DNA of 64,000 nt from JADJRG01 sp964474905 (GTDB lineage: Bacteria; Myxococcota_A; Polyangia; Nannocystales; Nannocystaceae): contig CAYYUP010000010.1 in the NCBI GenBank assembly GCA_964474905.1, forward strand, positions 57,778-121,777, written 5' to 3'. The translations under genes and the position numbers were made by a program. Below, in pieces: positions 44,556 through 52,739 of the stretch (positions are counted from its first letter, which is position 1; each line of letters begins with the position of its first letter). The notes under the pieces were generated by a model. The model made no database searches. It was not told the origin of the DNA and worked only from the letters and a program-made list of their open reading frames with translations.

Positions 44556-45965
44556 ATGTTAGCCAAGTGGGATCTGCCTGCCGCATTTCTAATTGCCGCA
44601 TTGTCGCTCATCTTCATTCAAGTCGTTGGTTGGGACTACGAGCCCGGCCGAACGATCGAATGCGAGGACTGCGCAGCCGATATTGGTGACGACATGCCTC
44701 GCGCAGGCCACGTCGAAGACATGTTGTGGCGCGGCGCTCTGGCTGTCCGCGACGTCGAACCACTTCGACGCTACCTCAGGCCAAATCGTCTGTTCAACCT
44801 GGACGATGATCTCGAAGAGACGCGACCCTGTCTCGCCTGCCACGACGGACAGACCGCAGATACGTTCGCGACCATGTGGACCAAGTTTCCCCGTTACAAC
44901 CCAGAGAAGGAGCGTTACGAGGATTTTGCACGGGCGATTCAGGATGAGTTAAAGCTTCGGTACAACGGGACACTGCCCGTTCGATCAGATACTCGCATCA
45001 CGCTCTTCTACATCTACGCCTATACAAAAGCAAAGCAAGCCGGATTGACATTCGATGTGGAATCGGTCGGGGATCCAGCGCTTAGCGACGAGGAGTTCGA
45101 GTCCTTCACCCCCCCAAAACGGTGCCGCGATATATTCGCAAAATACGGTCGTCCACGCGGCCCGAATGCCGAGGCGGTGATGCGAGGGTGCAACCTGATC
45201 GTCGACACCCATGCCAATACGAACCCCATGCTTCGTTTCTGGCGAACCGACGTCAATTGTGAGTCTTGCCACCGCAACGCAGGCAACCAGCCCTACGCGA
45301 GCAGCATTGCCCATGGCGCGGTCCTACTACCCATCATGATGACGCCTCTGAATCGGCCGATTCGCTTCAACCGAAGAATCCTGATGTGCTACGCGCGCTC
45401 GCTCAACTGGTTTGACTTGGGTCGAGATGCGCCTGAGATCACCTACATTCGCATCTACGCAAACTGGTTAGCTCAGAAGCAGGATTTTCGCATCGGCAAG
45501 CTCTACAAGGGCCGCGGCATCCAAATGATGTTCGATACTCAGGCTCGCGGATCGAGCATTTTGGCCGGCGAACGGGTCTACCAAAATTATTGCGTCGGCT
45601 GCCACGGTAAAAATGGCTGGGGCGGCCAGGGCAACGTGTTTCTCGGCAGACAGCCCCCGCCGATCACAGGGCCCAACGCCTTCAACGGCACCGCCACCAC
45701 CTCTCGACGCGAACGCCTAGCCGGCTTTGTGTATTACAATATGCCCCCAGGATCGTCCGCCGAGGCGCCGGTACTGACCGTTCAACAAGCGCTTGATGTG
45801 TCGGTCTACCTGGCAGCCCTGGGACGCCCCAGCGACTTCACCAAGACAAATCAAGTCGCAACCTTCATGAACTATCTCTGGCTCAAGACTATCGATAAGG
45901 TCTTTCGCAACAAGAGCCACGCCGCCGCCGAAGACGGCATCTCCACCGAGGAGGATGACCAATGA
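44556..45965 (+). CDS. Membrane-anchored triheme cytochrome c, TsdA-like (thiosulfate dehydrogenase type)
   Basis: 469 residues. One uncleaved-looking N-terminal helix (about 8-24) anchors it outside the membrane. Three CXXCH heme sites are visible: CLACH at 92-96, CESCH at 235-239 and CVGCH at 346-350. The middle module matches TsdA/SoxA-type domains: CESCHRNAGNQPYAS, then RILMCYARSLNW with Cys278 at the position of the Cys that ligates the active-site heme in TsdA, then PEITYIRIYANWLA. TsdA enzymes join two thiosulfates to tetrathionate or do the reverse. The extra N-terminal heme is unusual, since TsdA has two. AGGAAG lies before ATG 44556, and the stop overlaps the next start (ATGA). Reaction direction and substrate are inferred. 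Confidence 0.82.
   Translation: MLAKWDLPAAFLIAALSLIFIQVVGWDYEPGRTIECEDCAADIGDDMPRAGHVEDMLWRGALAVRDVEPLRRYLRPNRLFNLDDDLEETRPCLACHDGQTADTFATMWTKFPRYNPEKERYEDFARAIQDELKLRYNGTLPVRSDTRITLFYIYAYTKAKQAGLTFDVESVGDPALSDEEFESFTPPKRCRDIFAKYGRPRGPNAEAVMRGCNLIVDTHANTNPMLRFWRTDVNCESCHRNAGNQPYASSIAHGAVLLPIMMTPLNRPIRFNRRILMCYARSLNWFDLGRDAPEITYIRIYANWLAQKQDFRIGKLYKGRGIQMMFDTQARGSSILAGERVYQNYCVGCHGKNGWGGQGNVFLGRQPPPITGPNAFNGTATTSRRERLAGFVYYNMPPGSSAEAPVLTVQQALDVSVYLAALGRPSDFTKTNQVATFMNYLWLKTIDKVFRNKSHAAAEDGISTEEDDQ
45948..45954 (+). promoter_or_regulatory. Strong ribosome-binding site for the SulP-cytochrome gene
   Basis: GAGGAGG lies seven bases before ATG 45962 and within the end of the triheme cytochrome gene, supporting coupled translation of the two. 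Confidence 0.8.
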
Positions 45966-48280
45966 GCCTCGCTCAGATACTCACAAATCTCCGCAAGGCG
46001 GCGGTCCCGGGCGTCATTTCGTCATTGGTCGCATTCCCGCTGAGCATCGGCTTTGCCCTTGCAGCCGGCGTACCGCCCGAGGTCATGGTGCTCTCCAGCA
46101 TCTACTCGGCACTCTTCAACGCCGCCTTCGCAAGCTCGCGCTACGGCGTGGGCGGCCCGAATACCGCAGTCTCAATACTCATCGGCGCGGCCATTCTCCC
46201 CTTCGCTCCGCAGGAGTCAAGCCTGTATATGGGCTATGTCTTCGCCCTGTCGGTGATGGCCGGGCTCTTTCAACTGGCCATTACAGTTGTCCTGCGCAAA
46301 GTCGACATCCTCGATTATATTAGCATCACCGTTATTGATGGGCTGACGATGGGCATCGGCACCGTCTTTGTCCTGCGCTCGATCAATATGGCATCAGGGC
46401 TAGCCCCAGATTCTCCTGCGCAGTGGATCATCTTTAACGCGATCACTTCGATCGCGATCGTCGTCGAAGGTCTTAGCAACCACTACGCCTTGATGACGTC
46501 GATCACCGTGGTCGTGGTCGGGCTAATACTCAGACAAACTCGATGGCGCCGCTTCGCGATTTTGATCGCAGTCTCCGTCGGGTTTTTCCTGGGTAATGCC
46601 CTCGACACCATGTACCACACCCGCCTAGAGATGATCGGCTGGCTCGACGTCCGGCTCTTCTCGCCGACAATGCCTGATTTTCGTCAGGTGTCCTGGCCCA
46701 TACTCTTTCGCGTGGTCCCGATGGCCCTCGCGATCGCGTTCATCGGCATGATCCAGACCCTCTCGATCGCCAAGGCCATGCGAGAGCCCGGGGAATCCTA
46801 CAACCCGGTGCGCGAGATGCTCTCTCAGTCACTCCAAAATATCTTCTCCGGATTCTTTGGCGGAGCGCCGGGATCAAACTCTTTCAATAAGAGTGCGTTG
46901 GAACGCGAACTCCACGGGGGCAAGCTGGCCATTCTGCTCTCTGGCGTCTTCACCTACGTGCTTGTGACCGGCTTTGACTGGATCGTCGCTGCGGTGCCCA
47001 TGCCGGCCCTCGCTGGCGGATTGATCCTGGTCGGCCTGGGGATGATGAACCCCCTACGTCATATGGGGCACCTTACCTCCGGGCGGGTCCGACTCCTCGT
47101 ATTTGTTACCTCGGCCCTCGCGGTTGTGGTCCTGAGCATTCAGTCCGCTGTCATCCTCGGGGCAATCCTCTCGCTGCTCCTCACCTTTACCAGCATCTCC
47201 AACTCGACGTTCCGCGTGATCAACAACGGCTCGAAGGTCTCGGTGATCTTCTCTGGGGTCGTTTTCTTCATCTCGACCAGTAAATTGGGTCGGGCCTTCG
47301 ATCAACTCGACGTCGAACAAATCTCCGATGTCGAGCTCGACCTCCGGGCCGCAGTGCTTGTCTCAGACGAGGAACACCTCGAGATCAACTGGATCGACTC
47401 GATCATTCAGACGCAGACAAGGGTGCAGATCGTCTGCCGTCCCGACCAGGTTCAGCAGGTCAAGGACATGCAAGCCCGCGGCGTTCTCTCTCCCGGTTGC
47501 GAGGTAAACTCGCGGGAGGCCACGGCCACACCAAGCGAGGGTCGTGCCCCGGTCAACGAGGTCCGAAAGAGGACACTCCGGAGCACTCTCCTGAAAAATG
47601 CTCCCGTGCTGATCGTTGGTACGGCAGTCGCGGTCACATGTATCGTCTTGCTCATAACCGGTGGGGTCAAGTCCGAAGAGTCGACAATCGAGCCGATATC
47701 GCCGGCCCGCAACGGTCGAAATATCTACCGACAATGCGCATCCTGTCACGGCGAGCACGGAGAGGGGCAACGGGCCCTCGGCGCTCCCGCCCTAGCAGGA
47801 CAGGCGAGCTGGTACGTCGCTGACCAGCTCGACAAGTTCGTCTCGGGTGTCCGTGGCTTAGATGAAAGCGATCAAAGCGGTCAACAGATGAGGGCGATGA
47901 CCATGGTCTTGCGCAGCGAACAGGACCTAGAGGACACCCTCCTTTACATCAAAAGCCTCCCGGCCCCCGAGAAAACCCCGCACGAGTACGAGGTGACAGC
48001 ACAGGGGAAGTCGTTGTTCCTCAGCCGGTGTGCGAGCTGCCATGGAGCGCAGGGACAGGGCAATCCAGACCTCAAGGCGCCCTCTCTCTCGATCCAAGAG
48101 CCTGAGTACCTGCGGCAGCAGATCGACAACTTCAGGCGGGGATTTCGCGGGAATCACCCCGACGACTTCTACGGAACACAGATGCGTGCCATCGCCCTCA
48201 GCTTGCAAAATGATGATGAGATCAATGCCGTGTGTTCGTACATTGCGACCCTCTACGATCCCTCTACGGCTGCACCTTAG
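45962..48280 (+). CDS. SulP-family anion permease fused to STAS-like segment and two cytochrome c domains
   Basis: 772 residues. Residues about 10-415 are a SulP transporter core with around a dozen helices: VPGVISSLVAFPLSIGFALAAGVPPE, the GPNTAVSILIG segment after helix 2, and FFGGAPGSNSFNKSALEREL, which parallels the SulP signature region. Residues about 420-505 resemble a STAS domain. An added helix (about 548-567) then carries the chain back outside. Two c4-like cytochrome domains follow with CASCH at 592-596 and 690-694 and Met-containing QMRAM/QMRAI segments for the sixth ligand. The fusion would place a sulfur-oxyanion transporter and a diheme electron carrier on one chain. In the TsdA system the electron acceptor TsdB is a diheme c4-like protein, so the fused tail may take that role. 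I recall no described example. Confidence 0.85.
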   Translation: MSLAQILTNLRKAAVPGVISSLVAFPLSIGFALAAGVPPEVMVLSSIYSALFNAAFASSRYGVGGPNTAVSILIGAAILPFAPQESSLYMGYVFALSVMAGLFQLAITVVLRKVDILDYISITVIDGLTMGIGTVFVLRSINMASGLAPDSPAQWIIFNAITSIAIVVEGLSNHYALMTSITVVVVGLILRQTRWRRFAILIAVSVGFFLGNALDTMYHTRLEMIGWLDVRLFSPTMPDFRQVSWPILFRVVPMALAIAFIGMIQTLSIAKAMREPGESYNPVREMLSQSLQNIFSGFFGGAPGSNSFNKSALERELHGGKLAILLSGVFTYVLVTGFDWIVAAVPMPALAGGLILVGLGMMNPLRHMGHLTSGRVRLLVFVTSALAVVVLSIQSAVILGAILSLLLTFTSISNSTFRVINNGSKVSVIFSGVVFFISTSKLGRAFDQLDVEQISDVELDLRAAVLVSDEEHLEINWIDSIIQTQTRVQIVCRPDQVQQVKDMQARGVLSPGCEVNSREATATPSEGRAPVNEVRKRTLRSTLLKNAPVLIVGTAVAVTCIVLLITGGVKSEESTIEPISPARNGRNIYRQCASCHGEHGEGQRALGAPALAGQASWYVADQLDKFVSGVRGLDESDQSGQQMRAMTMVLRSEQDLEDTLLYIKSLPAPEKTPHEYEVTAQGKSLFLSRCASCHGAQGQGNPDLKAPSLSIQEPEYLRQQIDNFRRGFRGNHPDDFYGTQMRAIALSLQNDDEINAVCSYIATLYDPSTAAP

Positions 48281-48307
48281 GTCACAACTAAGCACCGAGC
48301 GTAAAGC

Positions 48308-48925
48308 ATGAGACTCCTTCGAAACAAACTCGCGACAGCCCTCTTCCTCGTCGTCTTTGCCGCCGGATGCTCATCGCAGACCGCAAACGATGGCTCCAAT
48401 CAGGACAACGCCCCCGCAACCGCAACCGCAACCCAAAAATGCCCGGTGAACACCGTCTCAGGCCTGACGATCGACGAAGAGTTTGGCCCCGGAGCAGGGG
48501 CGGCCACACGATGTATCGAGAACCGCAAAACCGTAAAGGTCCTCGTGCAGGTGAATCGCGAGTGCCGCGATGCGGCCTGCACAAAGCCCTACGCCCTCCG
48601 CAAGATCAAAAAACTCATCGAGGACTACGAGGTCACCAACGGACTCTCTCGCGAAGACTATGAAATCGTGGCCGTCGTCTTTGGTGCCGCGACGCCCTTG
48701 ATGATGAACAACGATTCGACAGCCAAAGCACCCTTCCACAACCGCTTCCAAAAGGATTTAGAGGACGTGCTCGCGGCCGGCGTAACCGTCTACTACTGCA
48801 TGGGCACTGCGCGCGCGAAGGGAGTAAAATTCGGGCATCTCGTACCCGGTGTAAAATTCGTGACGTCGAGCACGAGTGCGATCGTAGATCTCCAGAGGCA
48901 GGGGTACATCTACGTTGAGCCGTAG
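48308..48925 (+). CDS. Exported DsrE-like lipoprotein
   Basis: 205 residues. The leader ends in VVFAAGC (lipid Cys21). After a Thr/Ala spacer, residues about 75-205 match the DsrE/DsrF-like fold: KVLVQVNRECRD at strand 1, YEIVAVVFGAATPLMMNND, LEDVLAAGVTVYYCMGTARAKG with Cys164 at the position of the sulfur-carrying Cys, and GVKFVTSSTSAIVDLQRQGY at the end. Members in the cytoplasm carry persulfide sulfur; an exported, lipid-anchored one would work in the periplasm. It follows the SulP-cytochrome gene by 27 bases on the same strand, which supports a sulfur role for the whole cluster. Confidence 0.8.
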   Translation: MRLLRNKLATALFLVVFAAGCSSQTANDGSNQDNAPATATATQKCPVNTVSGLTIDEEFGPGAGAATRCIENRKTVKVLVQVNRECRDAACTKPYALRKIKKLIEDYEVTNGLSREDYEIVAVVFGAATPLMMNNDSTAKAPFHNRFQKDLEDVLAAGVTVYYCMGTARAKGVKFGHLVPGVKFVTSSTSAIVDLQRQGYIYVEP

Positions 48926-49024
48926 CGCTGCGGGAGGACCCATCACCTCCGGTCACCCAAAAATGCTCGATATCTCCCTGATCTGAGCCCTGTGTGGGCC
49001 TCCAGGGGCGCTATCCTGAGCCCG

Positions 49025-50275
49025 ATGAGTTCCCGAACCCTGGGCCCCGACGACCTTGCGACACCGCGCCCGATCTACGTGGTCTGGGAGACGACTCTGC
49101 GCTGCGACCACGCCTGTGCACACTGCGGTTCACGGGCCGGACCAGCAGCGCGCCCTGATGAGCTGCGCACCGAGGAACTCTTGGAGGTCGCCGACTCGCT
49201 CATCCGTCTCGGCTGTCGCGAGGTCACGTTGATCGGCGGCGAGGCCTACCTGCGCGGCGACTGTTGCCAGCTGATCGAGCACCTCAGCGCCGGTGGTGTG
49301 CGCGTGACCATGCAGACCGGCGGCCGCGGCCTGACGCCAACCCGCATCCGTCGACTCCGCGATGCGGGACTGGCCGCGGTTGGGGTCTCGATCGACGGCC
49401 TGGAGACCAGCCACGATCTGCTGCGCGCGAGCCCAGGCAGCTGGCGTGCGGCGATGGATGCGATCGCCAACGCCCGCGCGGTTGGCCTCACGGTCACCTC
49501 CAACTCGCAGATCAATCGCGTCAATAAGGACGAGCTGCCGGGCACCGCCGCTGCGCTGCGCGAGGCCGGAATCGCGGTCTGGCGGGCCCAGCTGACGGCG
49601 CCGATGGGACGGGCCGCCGATCGCCCGGAGTGGCTGCTAGAGCCCTACATGATCCTCGAGGTGATGGACACACTCGCTGAGATCCAGCACTGGGCGCTGG
49701 CCCAGGCAGCACGCGAAGAGCTGCCGATAAGCCGCGCCTTTCATGTGCGCCTTGGCAACAACGTCGGTTATTTCGGGCCCCACGAACTCCTCTTGCGCTC
49801 GCATCCCGGTGAGGCCGAGGCCCATTGGCAGGGCTGCTCGGCGGGAAAATTTGTCATGGGCCTCGAGTCCGACGGCACGATCAAGGGCTGTCCGTCGCTG
49901 CCAACCGGGCCCTACGCCGGTGGCAATGTGCGCGACGCAGACATCACCCAGGTCTGGGCGAATGCCGACGAAATCACCTTTGCTCGGACCCGCGGTATCA
50001 GCGAACTCTGGGGCTTTTGCAAATCCTGTTACTACGCCGAGGTCTGTCGCGCAGGCTGCTCCTTCACCGCTCATAGTGCCCTCGGACGGCGCGGCAACAA
50101 CCCCTTCTGCTACTACCGAGCGAACAAGCTCAAGAAGCAGGGGCTGCGCGAACGCCTGATCAAGCGGGTCGCAGCGCCGGGCGAGCCCTACGACTTTGGC
50201 CGCTTTGAGATCGAGGTCGAATCATGGTCCGACGATGCACCTTCGCCAACCAAGCGCTTGCCAGTGATCGCATGA
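49025..50275 (+). CDS. Radical SAM protein with SPASM-type C-terminal Cys cluster
   Basis: 416 residues from ATG 49025; an upstream in-frame ATG at 48992 is less likely. The radical SAM [4Fe-4S] motif is CDHACAHC, with TLIGGEAYLRGDCCQLIEHL as the GGE motif. The C-terminal auxiliary-cluster region starts at GCSAGKFVMGLESDGTIKGCPSL and ends with FCKSCYYAEVCRAGCS and NPFCYYRA. SPASM proteins usually modify peptides, but no clear short precursor gene was found in the 100 bases upstream or immediately downstream. The next gene on the same strand is an ECF sigma factor. The substrate is unknown. Confidence 0.9.
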   Translation: MSSRTLGPDDLATPRPIYVVWETTLRCDHACAHCGSRAGPAARPDELRTEELLEVADSLIRLGCREVTLIGGEAYLRGDCCQLIEHLSAGGVRVTMQTGGRGLTPTRIRRLRDAGLAAVGVSIDGLETSHDLLRASPGSWRAAMDAIANARAVGLTVTSNSQINRVNKDELPGTAAALREAGIAVWRAQLTAPMGRAADRPEWLLEPYMILEVMDTLAEIQHWALAQAAREELPISRAFHVRLGNNVGYFGPHELLLRSHPGEAEAHWQGCSAGKFVMGLESDGTIKGCPSLPTGPYAGGNVRDADITQVWANADEITFARTRGISELWGFCKSCYYAEVCRAGCSFTAHSALGRRGNNPFCYYRANKLKKQGLRERLIKRVAAPGEPYDFGRFEIEVESWSDDAPSPTKRLPVIA

Positions 50276-50306
50276 TCACCTCATCTCCATCTTCCACCGA
50301 GTCGGC

Positions 50307-50945
50307 TTGAGAACGGCTCCGCCGGTGACCGACGCCGAGCTCTTCCGCGAGTGGGCCAACGGCGATGCAAGGGCCGGCGCGACACTCTTCGAGCGTCATT
50401 TCACGGCGATCGAGCGCTTCTTCCGACACAAACTCGTCGGTGAGGATCCCGCTGACGACCTGGTCCAGCAGACGTTTCTCGGGGTGCTCGAAGCACGTTC
50501 TCGATTTCGCGGCGAGGCCAGCTTTCGCACATTCCTCTTCGCCGTCGCCCGCAATGTGCTCGGCAAGTACCTGCGAACCAAGAGCCGCGACGCTCGGCGC
50601 TTTGACCCGAGCCTCCACTCGGTCGCCGATCTCGGGCCCTCCCCATCGACCGCGCTCGCCGTTGCCCAAGCCGCGGAACTCCTCCTCGACGCACTGCGCT
50701 CGCTGCCCGTCGACAGCCAAACAGTCCTCGAGCTTTTCTACTGGGAGAACATGCGGAGCATCGAAATTGCTCAGGTACTCGAGGTCCCGCTGGGAACCGC
50801 AAAGACTCGGCTGCGAACCGCTCGGCTCCAGCTCGCAGCACACCTACGAACCCTCAAACTCGCGGTCTCGCCAGCGCGCCACGGCGAACTTGACAACTGG
50901 ACCCAACGTCTACGCGCAGACGACGCATCGGCACTAGAGAGGTGA
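50307..50945 (+). CDS. ECF-type RNA polymerase sigma factor
   Basis: 212 residues if translation begins at TTG 50307; GTG 50325 is an alternative with a start close to TDAELFREWANGD. Region 2 appears as ATLFERHFTAIERFFRHKLVGEDPADDLVQQTFLGVLEARSRF with FRTFLFAVARNVLGKYLR. Region 4 appears as RSLPVDSQTVLELFYWENMRSIEIAQVLEVPLGTAKTRLRTA. No zinc-finger anti-sigma gene follows; instead a Ser/Thr kinase gene lies 47 bases downstream, a pairing common in myxobacteria, suggesting control by phosphorylation. Confidence 0.9.
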   Translation: MRTAPPVTDAELFREWANGDARAGATLFERHFTAIERFFRHKLVGEDPADDLVQQTFLGVLEARSRFRGEASFRTFLFAVARNVLGKYLRTKSRDARRFDPSLHSVADLGPSPSTALAVAQAAELLLDALRSLPVDSQTVLELFYWENMRSIEIAQVLEVPLGTAKTRLRTARLQLAAHLRTLKLAVSPARHGELDNWTQRLRADDASALER

Positions 50946-50992
50946 CAACACCCGACCAACGATAAAATCGAGTCTGTCGCAATCCTTTTTGG

Positions 50993-52645
50993 GTGCACCG
51001 GTACTACCCCCACGTGCCCCTATCGATCTCCCCTGACCCCGAGGACACTCCACCGACTCCCCCCCTCCCTGGGCCCCCTCCTCCGCCGTGCCTCGAGGTC
51101 GAGCGCATGCGTCGCAAACTCGGCCACTCGCTCTTCGGGACCCCGCTTGATCCGCTGGTCATCGGCCGCTACGAACTCACCGATCGCATCGGTGGTGGGG
51201 CGATGGGATTGGTCTACCGCGCCCTCGATCGCGAACTGGGCCGGGCCGTCGCGATCAAGCTCCTGCGACCAGAAATCGGCCGTCTCGACGGTCAGGGACA
51301 GCTCGCAGCCGAGGCCCGCGCCCTCGCGAAACTCAACCATCCAAATGTCGTCGCGGTCTACGATGTCGGCGAGTGGAACAGCCAGCGCTTCATCGCCATG
51401 GAACTGGTCACCGGTGGAACCCTGCGGCAGTGGCAGGAGCGGCAAGAGCGAACACTCGACGATATTTTAAATGTCTATATGGCCGCAGGGTCAGGTCTCG
51501 AAGCGGCCCACGCTCGCGGCCTTATCCATCGCGATTTTAAACCCGAAAACGTGCTGGTCGGCGAAGATGGTCGCCCACGGGTCCTCGACTTTGGCCTCGC
51601 GAGGGTCGCGGCGCTCAGCGATGATCACACCGGCCCAGCGATGATCCCCGAGGGCTCTGCGGCGACCGCAACGGTCCTCTCTGCCGAGGGCACGCTGATC
51701 GGTACTCCAGCCTACATGGCCCCTGAGCAGCATCTGGGCGAAGCCACAGATGCGCGTACGGATCAATTTTCCTTTTGTGTCGCCCTCTACGAAGCACTCC
51801 ACGGCACCCGCCCCTTTGCCGGCGATGACCTGCGAACCCTCTCCCTGTCGATCGTCCGCGGCGAGATGAGCTGCGGACTCGGCACCAACAAAGTCCCCGA
51901 CTGGCTCAATCGAGTCCTCCAGCGGGGGCTGCACGTCTCGCCCGAGCGCCGATTTTCATCGATGCGCGAACTGCTCGCGACCCTGCGAGCCCGGACATAC
52001 CTCGACAGCGCAGCCCCACCGACCTTGGCCCACGAAGCACAGGCGCCAATGCCTCTCGAGGCGGCGCAGCTCACCTCCAGCCTGGTCGCGACCTCTGCCG
52101 GAGACCCAGAGGTCCCCACCCGCCGCGCAGGGGAAGACACGTTTGCAGGTTTTACCGCCAGCCTGATCTCGACGATTCACCACACAAGCCCGCTCGCCGA
52201 GTCGAGTCTCGATCTTGTGGAGGTCGAGCTGCGCCATCTCCTCGGCAAGGGCAACGTCACACGCGTGGGACGCGGGCTCTCGTGGAGCACTCGCCGCTAC
52301 TCCGCGAGACTCAGCCCCACACGAACGGGTGCAGAACTCCTGCTCGAGCGCAACGTCTCGTTTCTCGCCAAGCGACAGATGCTGCTCGGCCTCGCAGTCG
52401 GTGGCCTCTGCGGATTTTTGCTTTTCCTCACCTTCCTCGAGATGATCGAGTGGCTCCGCTACGCGGCCGAACCGATTGCTTTTATCCTCTTCATCCTCCT
52501 CTTCGGCTTCTTTGGTCGCGCCGGTATTCGCAGCGCCCGTCGCCTCCACGAGCGCAGCATGGAGCGCTACCGCCAACGTCTCGACTACATCGCCGGCCGA
52601 ATCTCAAAGGCCTCCGAAGAAGGAGCGCTCGCTCGGACGATCTAG
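50993..52645 (+). CDS. Membrane-anchored Ser/Thr protein kinase (PknB-like)
   Basis: 550 residues from GTG 50993. A Pro-rich N-terminus leads to the kinase domain (about 58-325): GGGAMGLVYRALDRELGRAVAIKLL with the Gly-rich loop and catalytic Lys, RGLIHRDFKPENVLVGEDGRPRVLDFGLARV with HRD and DFG, and GTPAYMAPEQHLGEATDARTDQFSF in the activation segment. A long linker follows, and two membrane helices near 465-485 and 490-512 precede a basic cytosolic tail. No extracellular sensor is visible, so the signal is probably internal or comes from a partner. It sits downstream of the ECF sigma gene and may phosphorylate it. Confidence 0.93.
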   Translation: MHRYYPHVPLSISPDPEDTPPTPPLPGPPPPPCLEVERMRRKLGHSLFGTPLDPLVIGRYELTDRIGGGAMGLVYRALDRELGRAVAIKLLRPEIGRLDGQGQLAAEARALAKLNHPNVVAVYDVGEWNSQRFIAMELVTGGTLRQWQERQERTLDDILNVYMAAGSGLEAAHARGLIHRDFKPENVLVGEDGRPRVLDFGLARVAALSDDHTGPAMIPEGSAATATVLSAEGTLIGTPAYMAPEQHLGEATDARTDQFSFCVALYEALHGTRPFAGDDLRTLSLSIVRGEMSCGLGTNKVPDWLNRVLQRGLHVSPERRFSSMRELLATLRARTYLDSAAPPTLAHEAQAPMPLEAAQLTSSLVATSAGDPEVPTRRAGEDTFAGFTASLISTIHHTSPLAESSLDLVEVELRHLLGKGNVTRVGRGLSWSTRRYSARLSPTRTGAELLLERNVSFLAKRQMLLGLAVGGLCGFLLFLTFLEMIEWLRYAAEPIAFILFILLFGFFGRAGIRSARRLHERSMERYRQRLDYIAGRISKASEEGALARTI

Positions 52646-52739
52646 AGATACGAGTCTGCCGCCCGCAGCGACGTGGCGACGCGGCAACAACATCGCTCGT
52701 CCTTTTCGCAGTACCTAGAGATCCAAAAACATCGATCGC

